Assembly: GCA_034509425.1 (NCBI GenBank)
Contig: JAVTVJ010001202.1
Span: forward strand, 1 to 64,000
Direction: 5' to 3'
DNA from: Eopsaltria australis
Taxonomy: Eukaryota; Chordata; Aves; Passeriformes; Petroicidae
Length of the DNA: 64,000 nucleotides
This document shows positions 13,401 to 27,800 of the stretch, in pieces. The notes under the pieces are model-generated. The model ran no database searches and was not told the DNA's origin. It was given only the letters and a program-made list of their open reading frames with translations. A program made the position numbers and the translations under genes. Within the stretch, counting starts at the first letter, position 1; each line of letters opens with the position of its first letter.

Positions 13401-16400
13401 AATTTTCTTAACCATTTCTCTGGGAGCAGTTTCTCTGTTGATTTTTTGGTGTTAAATTGTCAAGGAAAATTTTAAGGCAAGAAAGAAGGTGTCCAAAATT
13501 CTTAGTAGTCTTCAGGGTAATAGAGCATGATAAAAAACAATGACAGTAAAGGTCTGTTGGTCACTCAGGTTTACGTCTCATGATCTCGTGGCAGTGTGCC
13601 ACAACTACGTGCCACGTCAGAGATGTGGGCTACGGTCACCTGTGCACACCGCCATCCAGGAGCTGAGCCCTGGTGACTGATTTACCTGTGCTGAGCCTGG
13701 CAAAACTGTTAAGTAAAACCTGTTAGCTCAGATTTTGGTTCTGCATTCTTTTATGTGACATTAAAGTGATTTGTTACCAAACAGCTGTCTCGCTCTTCCC
13801 TCTGCACGGCGTGGTCACTGGCATAAAGGGGAGGCAGGAAGGAGCATGGGGGGGCTGTACTGCACATTTGAGCTTATGTCCTGGACAAAAGTGGAACCTC
13901 TTCATTACACCTCATTGCTGAGGAACCCTGACTCTGCTACATTCAATCAGGTACAGCTGACACAGCTATAGCTACTAACATTAGGAGTAAACTAGAAGAA
14001 CTGGGAGAACATAATGTTTACCCTTTGTTTTTCTTTGATTAAGGCTTAAAATTTCTAATTATTTTAGGTTAAGAGAAGTAAAAGAAGGCTAAGAAAAATG
14101 TCAATGAAGGAATTATGAAGGACCTTAGCTGATAGCCATTGTTCTTTGTTTTGGCTTTAGGAATGAAAATACAGAAAGGAAAGTCAAGTAGAGAGCAAGC
14201 ATCTTTAGTAAGAAATAGCCAAAATAAAGGAAAAAAAAGAGGTAGAGAAAAAAGATCAGAGAAAAATATCAGAAAAATTCAGTGACTCAGCTGGGCCTGT
14301 TATTTATATGTTCCTCACATTTAAAATATGTTTTTCCACTCAGATAAGGAGAAAGATAAGAAATATTCTGTAATTAGGAGCAATAAAGAAAGTTCACGTC
14401 CAGACTTCCTAGGGTTTTGAAGTTGCTTTCAAGGCCTGTTATTTCTGGTTGTTATATGTCTTCAGTGTTAGGGCAGGTCTGGAGTTTCCAGCTTCTGGGA
14501 TTCGTTGAGTGATATGCCTAGGGGCAGAAATTTTAAAGCAATGCTTGTGAGAGCTGCTGGAAGTCTGCTTGCATTGTGTATTCAGTCTATATCTATTGTG
14601 TACACTCCTTTATTGGAAAAAAAATACCCTGTAACAAAAAATGACCCTACAACAAAGGATAAGAAAACGGTATTTACTTCTTTCTGTGCCCACTTTTTCT
14701 TTGACCTTGCAGCTGCACAAATAGCTCAATCAAAGACTGCCTGAATGGATTTCAGGGATCAGAATCATATCAGTCCCTTCTGCTCACTGTCACACTTCAC
14801 ACAGATCCTCCTGCCTTCTTTCTGCATGAAGTCCCATCATTTTAAGGCAAAGACACACACAGCGCCAGACTCCCTGGCTGGTGCTCCCTTACCTGGTCCA
14901 GAGCCCAACCTCATTTGTTTGTCTGCAAGTTAGTCACTTGGAAATCATTGTATGCATAACAGCCAAGGAAGTCTGGTAGTATGAAATTAATAGATAGTAT
15001 GTAATGTCGAAAAAGCCAATGGCATCAAAAGAGCCGCTCATGAGTCTTGTGTGAAGCAAAGAAAGAAGTAAGCCAAGCCCAAATCCAAATATGTTAAGCT
15101 GCCTGCTATTTTTGCAAAAATAACAGATACTTTCACAAACACTAAGTGATAGATCTTCCGAAGTCTAAATACAGATTCAAAATGCAGGCTGGGATTGCCC
15201 ATTTATGCAGGAAATTACCAGTGGTAGGAGCTGGGGAGAACAGTGCCAGTGCCAGTACAGTAGGCCTAGTGGAGAAGCCAAATTATTTCCAATCTCAATG
15301 CAATGGACTGGTGGCACAACGTGCATTTGTACCATGGATCATTAAAGTTTCATGCAATGCACTTATTTAACAGATTAAAAAAATGGGATAAGCAGCTGCT
15401 GTTCTGAAGGATTTTAAGCCTATTAATACCATGTCCTAGTTGTGAGGCATTATTGTCTTCTGTCCATGTTGAATCTAGCCAATTATTTTGTTTTCAATTA
15501 AATGGAGAAGGCAAATTGTAGAATTTACACAAGGTCCCTTTCTGGGCCCTTTAATTTGTACTTGCTCATCTCTTCAGAAGTGAAAGTCCATCCTCTTCAC
15601 AGTCTTCAAACCTTAGCCTAGCCAGCAATTTCTGTGGGATGGTCTCAGCTGTTCCTAGCTCTCTGATCATCAACTGAATTTGATCAGGGGCTGGTGCAAG
15701 ACAACTTGCCCCTCCCATGCTGAATTTTCTGGATGCAAGGGAGACTTGACTGAGAGTTGGTGTCGTCACCTCCCTGCCCTTTTCCCAGTATTTGACAGCC
15801 CCTCTCCCCTTTACCTAAGTCTCAGCAGTGTGCTGTCAGCTCAGCTTGGCACCAGAGCAAGTTGAACAAAATCCTGACCTGATAGGGAGGAACAAAGTTT
15901 CAGGGCAAATTGCTTCATCTCTAGCAAAAAGTACAAATGTGGAGGACAACATGTTCCTCCCAGGTAACACCTCCCTTCTCAGCAGGATTTATGAAAATCC
16001 CTGGAAAACACAGCCCTCTTCACAGAGCTTTCCCATAGAAGGAAATTACACAAGAAAATGCCATTATTTAGAATGTTCACAGTTTTTTTCCTTAATTTTT
16101 CCAATTCTGTCTCTATCATATTCTGGGCTTTACAGGTAATTCTTGGCCAATTTCCAGCTGCTTTATCATAAACAGGTGTAGCTGGCATTCAAGCAGGAAT
16201 TGGTCTTCTAGAGGCTAGCTGGTAATACATTTACGGGAAAAGACAAATAGTGATTTAAAAACATGTATTTAAGTCCTGATAAATCAGAGCAGGATTTTTG
16301 TCCACGTAGTTAACTCTCCTTTTGATGTTTCAGACCAAGGAAATTAAATCATACAAGATTTTTTTCCTGTGTTCTGCAGTGAGTCTGGCTGGCTGGCTTA

Positions 16401-19400
16401 CAGCAACGAGTGTGTGAAAACTTCAGGGTCGTTTTGGAGTGCTGACTTACGATAATTTGAAACTGATTGAGCGCAGGTATATGCCTTGAGTTAAAAAAAA
16501 AGGTAAACACATTGCTGTCACTAATGTATGGAGTAGCAGGTTTTATGGGGGTGCAAATGAGCCTGTCCACAGCTCCTATCCCTTGGCAGCCCTTGTGCAT
16601 TGTATGGGCCTCTACACTTCCACCTTCCTCCCTCCTTTCCTCAAGCATCCAAGTGACCTTTATGGTGACAGATATCTCAAATGACCAAATGCAGTACAGA
16701 TACCCACTCAGTCAATAGGCATGTTTGTTGTGCTTGTTTCGTAATGTGAATGGAGGTAGGACATGCTCTCAGATTCACAAAACACCTAAATGTATCCACC
16801 AACCAGAACTAATTCACAGTATGAATTAATTAACAAGAAGTAAAAGCTCAGAAAGGGGAAAACTGATGATTTTCACCCTTTATTGTGTATTGCTCCTCCC
16901 TGTTCTAAGAACAGCTCAAAATGAGTTGCAGGAACTGTGATTTGCATTGCTTGGTCGTGTTTATACATGTTGTTAAACCACTCTCCATGCTGGTTTAGTT
17001 ACACCCAGTACCGACACCCGTGATAAATGCAAGATTTTATGAGGCAATTTATAAAGCTCAGATCCTTATGTACTAGGGATTCTGCCACAGATAACAGAAC
17101 AGTTCATATCGCAGGGAGCTGTGCACTTCCGTCTTTCTGTTGGTAGGTTTTAAGGATTAAAGATGATTGATCATTCAGTCCTACCCTGTGTATCACAGAG
17201 GTCAGTGAATTCAGCCAGGGTTTTCTGCTGCTAGCGCAAATGATAAACATCACGGTTTTTTTCCTGGAGCACAGTGCACTAATCTTATTTGAAGACAGAG
17301 TAAAGATGGCAGGATGCAACTCCTCCAGGTTCAAAATTAAATATGGTGTTTTACAGTGTGGGAAGCTTGTCCAGCTGGTATTCAAAGTGTATGTAATTGC
17401 TTCTCACAGTTCTGCTTTGAAGGAGAGACTGTCAAGTTTTCATGATTATCTGTCCAGCACAACTCACAGACATGAAAGTCACATATAAATGTTTACAGAC
17501 AGATATACATACCCACCATGCAAGATTGTTATTCATCTTACTCTCTTACTTTCAAAGAGCCAGGAAGGAGAAGAAATGCTGCACTGGTATATATAGCCTT
17601 ATGAAGAACAAAGGATTGCATACAGTAAAATAATGTAGCACAGATCTCAAGGGAATTAATGATGGTTTGGTTGTTGGTTTTCCCCCTACCCCACCATGGA
17701 GCCTGTAAGTCTGAAAACCAAACACATGTGGGAATCAAACAGATTTCCTGTATCCGTGGTAATTCTTCAAGAGCAAGTCTGTAACAGCATTGCTGCTTAA
17801 CCAGTGTGTTTTCAGATCACAGCAGAGTGTGATCTGTTCAAACCAAGAGGTGATCAGCTAATGACCAATTGGACAATTTTCAGGCATTTGAGAAAATTGT
17901 AGCAACCCTCAAGCCTTTTTCATCCCTCCACTGTGGCTGCAAGCCAACGTGCTCCCGTGCTGAAGGCAGCAATAAGCTTAGGCAGCTTAGCCCAGCCAAA
18001 GTAATGAAATTACATGTCGCAGTTCAGTTCACTGTGGTCAGTGCCCTCAGCCTCCATTTGGAGAATAAATTTCCTGATAGCAACTGTTCTCAAAGCTTGG
18101 TAATACCAGCTCTTGCCTCCTGCTAGTCTTTGTAGAAACAAAATCCCTTCTTTTCCTTTTTGATTAAATAAAGTATCTCACAAAGCCAAAATGACAAAGC
18201 TTTAATGGTATTAGGAAGAAAAAACAATAAATTTGTCTCTAACCTCAGAGACAAAAGTACCAATCAGACTTAAGAGTGCAGAATAAAAAGGAAGGAGCAC
18301 TGATTGATAACTCTCTAGGCACAAAGCTATCCTAGCTGAACCCAGACACAAACACATCTTCCCAAATGGAAATATTATCACATTTGGTAGCAATTTTATT
18401 CCTGGCCATGGCCGTCTCCTGACATACAAAATACAGTGAGTTCCTCCTGGAGCAGAAATCTCCCTCAATATTCATTTGTATAAGGCTACCAAGTGTTTGG
18501 CAATGATCCAAGTTTGAGGCAGCCCTGCTTCTGGGTCTCTCCTCTGAAATCAGCTTTCGTTCCCAGTCTCTCCTCTGTACACACATGGATCTGTCTCAGG
18601 TGTGGTGTCTGTTTGTTTGCAGGTTTCATTTTCTTTGAAGCTGGGACATTTCCTCAAGCAGCTTGCAGCAAGGCTGCTGGAGTGGTCTCCCCACCAGAAG
18701 CAAGCAGTGGGCAGGCCAGGGGAACACGAACACCTTCAAGCAGTCTTGCCACCATATGCTCCGTACCATAAAACAGCAGCCCAAGTAATTATACTTTTGT
18801 CAGCACTTCTCTTGATTTCATGGATTAGTACAAGGAAGACAGGCCATACTAGAAAGATCAAGGGCTGTGATGACTAAGGAGTTAATTAGGGAGGTCTGAA
18901 GCTCTTAGTACCTTTCCAGCTCTTGCCAGACCTACCACTGCTGTTGAGGTGTGAGCAGGGCCATACAGAGAAGGCCAAAAGGTGAAGCTGGGTGTAAAAT
19001 CAGTACCCTGCTGATGGGGCATTCAGGGCTTGGGGAAGCTGTTCCCTGAGGAGCCTCTCCTAGGAAAGTCGAAGTGTTGCTCTAACAACCCTCCTGCTTT
19101 ACTCTGCCGACTCAGCCATCCTGTTTATGCATTCCTCCTGGATGCCTTTATCCTGCTCTGCAAGGGTTTGGGTGGCTTCTTATCAAATTAATTTCCCATC
19201 TTTCAGAAGTTGTTATTCATTAGTAATGCAGAAAAGTTTCCCATGCACTACAACCTTGTAAGTGGAATTGGCGCTGACAGCAGTAAATGCCTTGTAATGT
19301 TCCCTTGCCAGGAAGGTGGTGTGTTGCCCCACTGCCAGTTTTCAGAAACATTTTAATTTCTCAAGTGAAATGTAATAGTAGGAAGATGCAGTCTGAGCTC

Positions 19401-20930
19401 AAAAATCAATACCTGCTGCTAACAAAGCTGCTCCTTTGGGAATTTATTGGTATGAACTAGCATGATAAATTGGGAGAAATTATGTGTGATCAGGTTTTGT
19501 AGAAAGCAGTTACATTATGATATTATTTAGCATTTATGCAGCACCATATAATGGTCAGAAAGATTTGTCCCTGCACAAAGTGTTTTGGTGTAATTTAATT
19601 TTCCTCAGCATGCATACAGTTACTGCTTAAACCAGAATTAATATTACAGAAATCTCTTGTTTATTGCTAGCCTGTTATGGTGGAGTCAAAAGTATTTGCA
19701 CTCAATGGTTTATTTATAAACATTCTTGATGGTTTTTGCTCAAATGGGATAAAGTCCTTACTTAAATAAGTATTCTGCACTACTCCATCTTTGTTTAATT
19801 TATACAATGTCAGGCTTCCATCCTAGATGTACACTGGAAACATACAGCTATTCCCAGCCTGACTCCTCAGTCCCCACTGGGTTAACTACGCAAATTGATA
19901 GTAAGTGGTAAGCAGCCAAAAAGCACTTTAACCCTTTCAGAGGAGGTCCATAAGTGTGTCTCTTATGACTGAAGATGGTCATTCATTAACAAATGCAATT
20001 GTAATTTACTGCATGCCTAGTGAGTCCAGTCAGTTATAGAAGGAGGAAACGTTTTTTACATGAGGCCTAGACTGTTAAACAAAGAGGCACTGCAGCGTGC
20101 AGAAACTACTGCTGTTGGCTTTGCCATATTCATGAAGGCAGGATGTGGCAAAAAGTAGCTTTTTCTGTCATTTAAAGAATATAACATTTTGGTTTTGGGA
20201 GTTTTCTCTTTGAAACAACGGTTCAACATAGAAGCTTTGAATTTCCTCCGAGATGTGCTGTAAGCTTGGTAAAGTGCCCTTTCATTTGTGAATCATGCTT
20301 CCTTGGGAGCCAAAATGAGAAAGAAAGATCTCCAAGGCAGATGTGCACTGTGCTGTACTGTTGTTGGCTGGCTGCCCTGCAGAGGTGGATGTAGTCTCTG
20401 GAGAAAGGTAGGGAGATTTCTTTTTTTCCTTTTCAAGAACTTAATCTGTGTGAGAGGTCAAGCTGCAGGGATAAATGAGGTTCGTGGCACCTCCAGCGTG
20501 TGGATTGCTCAGAAGGCCCCTCGGAACTGCTTCTGGGTTGCCTGAATGTTGGCACTTCTGCTTCACACCTCCCCCGCCCCCCGCCTCAAATATATTTTGT
20601 TATATTTGTTATTTTCTGAATTTCGGTGCTTCTGGCACTGGTCTTGGCCACTTTCCAAAAAGGCAGCGTGGAAACTATTGCATGTGACAGGGATTGCCAC
20701 CTGCCCAGGCCTTGTCAGACCTCCTGCGGATCGCTGCTGGAATAATCAGGTAGGAGTGGAAGGCTGAATTTTAATGAAGCTTTTAGACGACACAACAATG
20801 CTATGAGGGATCTGACGGAAAAAGAATCTTCCGCTGTGGCTAGGGTTTGTGTAACCATCAGGGCTTAACTCTCAGCTATGAAAAAGAATAGGAGAGGCTG
20901 ATCACAGCGACATTGTCCTTCCTTTAGGAG
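7400..20930. other. Gene desert, no gene recognised
   Basis: No credible coding exon, structural RNA or intact repeat was recognised. The open frames here are about 100 codons or fewer and compositionally ordinary. A TATATAAAAA box at 7,481-7,490 lies on the shoulder of the CpG island. A pyrimidine-rich tract (C7GC5) lies at 12,363-12,380. Around 19,440-20,050 the sequence has a long, AT-rich, homeodomain-site-rich appearance that might reflect a conserved non-coding element, but conservation cannot be judged from one sequence. Confidence 0.6.
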
Positions 20931-21039
20931 GGCATTGGCATGTCCCTGGAGCTTGTGCTACCTGCCTGCTTGCATGAGAACAGGCAGTTTGCCCTGGCAC
21001 TTTAGGTTAATGGTTATGCATATTCTGCACCGAATTCTT

Positions 21040-21310
21040 TCCTTTGAGCTTAGGAATTCTCGGCGACAGGCTGAATTCCCAGAACCCGCTGCGGAGCAGG
21101 GACAGATATGCCCATCCATGCCTGCAGGCCCTGGATCGGGGGAGGCTCCATCTGTCCCACCGCTGCCCCGGCCCCGGCCCCGGCCCCGGCCCCGGCCCCG
21201 GCCCCGGCCCCGGCCCCGGCCCGCCGGGAGCCCCCGCCGGCCGCGGGGCCCGGGGACACCAGCGGGGACACGCCACTTCTGTGTTTCAGCCGTGCTCGCC
21301 TCTAATTTAT
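21040..21310. promoter_or_regulatory. Small GC-rich, CpG-containing patch around a hexanucleotide repeat
   Basis: About 270 bp of GC-rich sequence in an otherwise AT-rich desert, centred on the CCCCGG tract. It could be a minor promoter or enhancer, or only the GC content of the repeat and its flanks. No TATA box or clear splice pair decides the matter. Confidence 0.35.
21166..21222. repeat. (CCCCGG)9.5 hexanucleotide tract
   Basis: 57 bases of perfect CCCCGG units, which is GGGGCC on the minus strand. The minus strand is a strong G-quadruplex former. All frames are open across it and encode dipeptide runs (Pro-Arg, Gly-Pro, Ala-Pro on +; Gly-Pro, Gly-Ala and related on -). The unit is the same as in the human C9orf72 repeat, but nothing here suggests the C9orf72 gene. 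Confidence 0.97.
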
Positions 21311-21728
21311 TTCTGCAGAGCAGCTCGCAGCCTGCCTCTGTTGGGCAGCCAGATAGAGCGGACCGACAAAGCCTTGGCAGGAGTCTGGGCCTTGCTCATT
21401 CTCTTTTCGGAAGAATTAACTGAAAAACCTCTCTAAGTATATAAACACCATGTTGGGGAGGAGGGGTGGTGAAACACGGTATTACAAGAGCTATCGGCTC
21501 AATATCAGTTATGGTTTGACTAATATTAAAATAGAAAATATGACCTAACAGATAATCAGATGTGAATCCACAAGAATTACCAAAGATAGTTATGCTTAAG
21601 AAGATGTTAGCAGGTCGTGGTGAGGCCCAGAGCCCAAAGTTAATCACACCTAGCTAACACGAGTTCTTCTATTTGGAAGAGATGTAATAAAAATAAGGCT
21701 GTCAACGTGTGAGGGGGAAAAAATTTAT

Positions 21729-21765
21729 GTATACATCTACATCTGTAGATACATATACATACATG

Positions 21766-21801
<36 letters not shown>

Positions 21802-21824
21802 CACATATACATATACATATATGT
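21729..21824. repeat. (ATATAC)n microsatellite
   Basis: Hexanucleotide and tetranucleotide TA/CA-rich array, most regular at 21,769-21,822. It makes the Tyr-Ile runs of an open frame across it, which is not a gene. Confidence 0.95.
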
Positions 21825-24800
21825 TGCATCCTTAACACTTCATTCTCCTTTAAAAAATTCAGAAGCAGATTTTTTTCTCAAGGTAAGCCTGTCACAGGTC
21901 TAGGTCACATACTAGCTGGAAGCTTTTTGATCTCAGAGGTTCCTTTTGTTTCCCAGCTGGCCTCTGAGTGCTATGGAGCAGAGCCATGAGAACATATCAA
22001 AAGCAGAGAGGGGTTTGAGCTGCAGAGACAACCATCAATAAAACTAACTCTGTACAAAACCTGGGAAAATCCAGAGAGATTTCCTAAAATGAATTGCACA
22101 AACCAAACACCCTGCGGCTGAGGAAGTTTCTGCTGTACCAATGCCTTACGAAATATCTACAAATATCACTGCAAAGATGGTGTATTAACTGCTGCTAATG
22201 AGTGCAAACATGAGTATAAACACTGGGAAATACTGTTGGTGTTTAAAAACAAACAAAAGCCAGAGTGAAGCAGAAAAACTCTCCCTTCGCAGGACCTGTC
22301 TGGACAGGCTGCCAAATCCCTGCCTGCAGCAGCTCCTCATGGGAGCCTGATCCCAGTCTCTTTTCCCCATCCCTCTCTGTGGTGGGAGCTCAGGCACTCT
22401 GCCTGTCTTCACTGATTCCCGCTCTGCCACCACCTGAGATGCAAGTGAGTGCCAGAGGGAAGATTAGGGCTCCTTTTTCTTTCTCTGGTATCTGCTGCCT
22501 GGGTGATTTAGTACATCCATCTTTTTTTGGTCCCTGCTGGATGTTAGCTCTGCTATTCTCTATAGGATATTCTTCGTTCCTACTTGTAAGTGTTTTTTTC
22601 TTCCTTCGTGTTATTACGATTATCCACTGGGTTAGATGAAAAACTGTTTTCTCTTTGTGCAGTGAGCAAATATCCCTTCCCCAACAGTTTAGCAGCTACC
22701 CCCATAACTGGCTGGAGTTTGCTCTTGTGGATGATTTTAGTTGTCCTTTCTCCCCAGAGTCACCCTGGAGATGCTTGCGCTGTCCCTAAAGGGCATTGTG
22801 ACTTTCCTTTTTCCCCACCCCCCCTTCATTGTCCCCCCCTTCATTATATGGCAATCAGTTTAAGGGAAACTTAGGCTTTTTTCCTTCCACATCTGCAATA
22901 ATGACTCATATAGCTCCTGAGTCTATAAGATGGTGCATTTTTCATCCCCTAAGTAGGACATTCCTGACAACCCTTCTCCTTCTGACAGCAGACCAGTGTG
23001 CTAAGCAGCAATCTGTCATCTGCTGCTTTGGGCAGCCATCCTGAAGAAGTGCTCTTGCACACGCTGGGAGCAAGGACGATGCTGTGCAACTGTTGGGATG
23101 TATCCTACATAGGGTTTGTCATGTCCAGAGAGTTCTTCTGCACACCCACGTTTCTGAGCACTGTGGGATGTGCTGGCCTTGCTGGGGAGATGCAGCTGCT
23201 CAGGTGTGGGGCACACTGGGCTGCCCTCAGACTTGGCCAGCATGGATGCATCTTCCAGGGAGATGCAGTTGATAAGGACAGGAATAAGCCCGCAAGTCAA
23301 GTGGTGGTGGGAAACCTGCAGCAGGCACTGGGAAGCAACCTTGCCCCTGAGCACTTCACTAATGGCTTAAACCACGGCATGAGTAAAAATCTGATGTGAC
23401 CTCACCCGAAAATGTGTAAGGTACAAAGAACTCGTTTCTGTTCATCCTTTAGACTCCATTGCTTGTTGTAGGACTCTACTCTAATATCTGTGCTCTCTGT
23501 TTCTTTCTGAAAACTCTACAGCTGCCCAGTTACAGGATGGGACACCTATGGACATGCCTGTTTTCATGCACTTCTAGGTATTTGCAGGGCCAAAACTCTC
23601 TCTCTCTCTTTCTTACCAAAAAGGTATTGCACAGTTTTAGTAGACTGAAAAGCATCAATCTAATGAGATCTAATTACAAAAGGAAATAATTTTAATACAT
23701 GTTTAATGAAATCCCCCTCCCCTATGTTATATATTTCTAGATCTCAAGGTAACTGCACCTAGTTTTCAAGTTTCTCTGGTTTATTTCTTTTTCTTTTTAC
23801 TACGTGACAATTTAACTGAGAACACAATGTACTTCAGACTGCCTACCCTTATTAAAAATCAGTAGATTTTTCACCCACACTTTTCTTCCTTTGCTTATCT
23901 GCAGAGCAGATGCAGACCTATTTGCTTAAATCAAGGCTTGCAATTCACCAGAACATCAAAAGAGCAGCCCCTATCACTTCAGTCGCTTTTATTACTGCAG
24001 CTTGTCTCCATGATCTCCACTGCATTCTTGCTGCAAAAGAAGGTCTCTTTATCACTTCCCTTCCTTTCCTTCTGCTCTTAGTGGAATCTGCCTTAGCAAT
24101 CAGAATAATAATGATTTATCTCCAAGGGAATGTGAATGCAAGCCAAGTTCCCTTGGTACAGGGAAATCAGTTTGGTATTGTTTACTCATCCCCTGTGGAT
24201 TCACCAGATGGCATCAGACAGCATAATTTGGATTCTGTGCTCAAAAGAGAGGGAAGGCTGGAGCTGCAGGAATTGGTAATGTGAAATTACCAGGAACAGT
24301 TCTGATCTTTTTTTGAGGATATGACATGTCTTCCATCTTTGTCGTAGAACATGCAAGGAACCAAAATATATTGTAGCACACCTGGACCCCTAACATGCTA
24401 AGTAAACCATTTTTAGCGTGGTCATTTATGAATTATTTTGGCTGCTCTTCTAATAAGTGCTTCCTCTGGAGAGGATGCTTTTCCTGGGCTGGGTTGAAGG
24501 TCCTGAGCAGGTCAGCAGAGAAGAGGCAGTGGGAAATGAGGCGTTGCAGCTGTTTTCTTCTAGGCTAGCACTGCTTCAGTTCAGTAAATAGAGGATTTAG
24601 GTTTCTGTTCTTTAAATATCCCAAGCATAAATTATTCACTCAAAATACATTTGTCAAAGAAGAAGCACTTGGAAAACAGAAGTGGAAAGTCTTTGCAGAG
24701 CCTGAACCAGCTACAGCTTTACTGACCACAGCACAAAGCACTCAGTGTAGCCTCATGTCCCAGCCCTGAGGGATGGAGGAGATGATCTAATCATTCTTGT

Positions 24801-27800
24801 CCATCTTGTTGCTGCAATTTTATTATTTGAATTGTTTTCAGGCTGGATACTAAATGAACATAAGCCTTTCTGTAGTGAATCCTGCTGCACTAAATTATAG
24901 CTACTGAGTGTTTGGCCTTTGAGGACTGTTTTAACCTTTAGAATATTGATTTCTCCTTTTATTTTCCCTGGTGCTGGAAGCAAGCCCCTTGGTCAGGACC
25001 CTGGTTGTGCAATATGCAAAAGTGTGATGGTGCCATGATTTGTAAAAATGAGCAACGAAAGGGTGAAAAGTTCAGCAATCTTAGCTGCAGCTCTGCATAA
25101 TCACTGTAAAAGGGGCCACAGCCTCAAAAAATCATTTGACAACAGTGTTTGCCAAGTGGGACTCATTCTGCTGCAGTTAAAGGACCAGAACCAGAGGTGA
25201 GAAGCAGGCACAGGGAACACAGAGCAGGGGTCAGAGGACCCAGAGGAGGCTTGGGACATTGATGGGAAGGACATGAGGACTTTTTTGGTAGCTGCCCACT
25301 CAGGAGAGTCCTCCCTCACAGGTCTCATTGCCTCTGATCCTTCCTTCAGGGAACCATTGCCCACCATATCTGTGTTCTTTTTCTCCCCTTCTCCCTGCTG
25401 CTGTCCTCCTTTCAGGGCAGGTCTTCAGCTCAGTCTCAGCTGTCAAGATTCCAAGGTCTCTGGGAAGTACCTGGAGAACACAGAAACACTAGTTGAAAAG
25501 ATTGCTCACGGCAGAGGACAGTCTTATGAAGGGGAAAGAAGTGTGAAGACCAGGAGCATAAAAATAGTTTGCAGAGCACCAGTGCCAGCCAGATTATTTC
25601 CCAGAAGGCATCCAAGAGGGTGGTAGATGCTGCCACCCCAAAGGTGAATTTTGGTTCTTGAAGGATAGTTCTTCCTGGTTCTTGGAGGGACAGTGCCAAG
25701 CTGCATCCTCACTCCTGAGATACCCAGGAAGAGCCATTGAAGGGAAAGGAGAAGGAGACAGGCAGACCACCCACTCTACCTTCATGCCAGCAGCTGCAGA
25801 AGGTGTTGAAAACTTTTGGAGACACAAATCATGCATGGGCTTATCATGTCACAGAGCCACCAGGATCAAAGAGTCTGGACCAGGAGCCCCAGTCAGTCCC
25901 CAGTCCTTCTTGTGACTTCAAAGATGGCTGGCCCAGCCAAAGGGGTGTCTGTCAGGATAAAATATGTCTCTCAGTTTTAGCTAGGCCTGATGCAGATCTG
26001 TTTTTCTTGAAGAGGCTAATTAAAGTGATGGAATATCTATCATCTTCACCCACACACATGCTCTGTCACGAGTGGTTGGCTTCCTAAAAGGAACATACAC
26101 CTGCCTATGGAACATCCCAGAGGAGACTGTTGCAGGAGCACAACACCCTTGTGCTGCCCTTCCTATGGTTATCTGTGTTGATAACAGTGATTAATAACAT
26201 GTTCTGATGGCAAGAAATAGAATTCAGGGCTAGGAGTCTACCTGCTGTCTGTACCCTTCTGTGTCCTCATTTTGTAACTGATGAATAAAAAAGTGAGTTT
26301 TCGCTTGATTTCAGTGCCAAATTATCATTCATTAAAAACTTATAAAGGAGAAAAAATCCCTGGAAGATCTCATACGTTCTGACCAGTTTTTGACATATTC
26401 ATTAGGCATATGGTGGCATATATATTTACATATGAGCACTGTACATATTTGGGTATTTAGCCGCCAGGGAAAGGCTGTGATTTTGTTCACATGCAATGGT
26501 TGTCCCGCATGTTAATATCCAGATTTAAGTAATGGAATATCACTATGACTTTGAAAGACATACATGGTATCTACGGTTTGGTTAACCACCACAGAAAACC
26601 TGCTCTTCTCCCTGTGGGGAGAGTGTGCCAAGGGTGCAGGGCTCACACAACCTTCAGACACCTTTTGCACTGTGATTTTTCCAGCTCATTCTAACCTGGT
26701 GATCCTGCAGGAGTGGAGTTTGCTGTGCTAAAGGCAACACAGTGGTAGTTGCCACTGTCTGGTTCCTGCTGCAGATGGGCAAAAAGGGGGTGGTGGGGCG
26801 GCAGTTCCTTCCCCAGTGCTGTGCTGACTCACAGTCCATGGCAGTGGGGCTTTCCATGGCTGGCGGGCTGGTGTGGTGTTCCTGCTTTTGCAGGGCACAG
26901 GGTGGTGAGGCTGCCGGGCAGCCCTGCAGCTGCAGCAGGTTGGGGCTTGGTGGTCTGAGTCAGCATCTTCCAGCAGCCTGCCTCTAGCCTGGGATGCAGG
27001 CATCCGCGCGTGGCAGCCTTCCATCCTGCACTGCCTTCCAGGTCCTGGTGCTTTCACCAGCATTTCTTGTCCCCTCACTGGGGCCTCCAGTGTCTGGACG
27101 CACTCAGCTACATCTTTTTTATGGCCTTTCATCAGCAGGGTAGAGCAATGCCCTGCTCATTCCGGCCCACTTGTGCTCTTGACATTTAAGTGCGTGAGTA
27201 ATGAGGCAAGTAAGCCACTGCATCAGGGTGAGCTCTAACTGAAGCTGTGCAGGTCTGACCCGTAACCACAGAGGAGACAGTCCTCACCACCTGGAGCTCT
27301 TCCCAGCACGGTGGACTCCAGTTTGCAAAGGGTTCTCTGGTTTAGGAGTAACCCAGGGGATGCTGTGAAATAGTGACACTCAGGCACTTCCTTGCAGTGC
27401 TTTGAAATACCCAATTCTCACAGTAGCCAATTGCCTATAATGAAATGCAGCTGGGAATCTGGAAATACCTCCTCTAATCTCCTTCCCTATTCTAATGTGC
27501 CCCCTAGCAGAAGAAAGTCCAGAGCGGCGGGTAGCACAGAATGTTGTGCCAGTTATACACTTCTCAGAAATTCCCCACTGCTTCTTGCATGGCAGCCTTC
27601 CAAGCTACTAGTACCATGAGACTAATGCAAAATGATCCTCTTTCCTGTCTGTTTTGAAGTTAGGGGTGGATTGGTTGGTTTTTTGGGTTGATTTTTTGGA
27701 GGAGTGGTGGGGGGAATGAGTTTGTTTTGTTTTTCATATTTGTCTCTATATTAACCTGCAGCAAATCGCACTGTAATTTATCTAGATTTCTCATATGGAT

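Noticed and set aside
20935..21436. Open frames of 65-162 codons with Pro-Arg, Gly-Pro and Ala-Pro runs
   Set aside because: Generated by the hexanucleotide repeat; flanking residues show no family and all frames are equally open.
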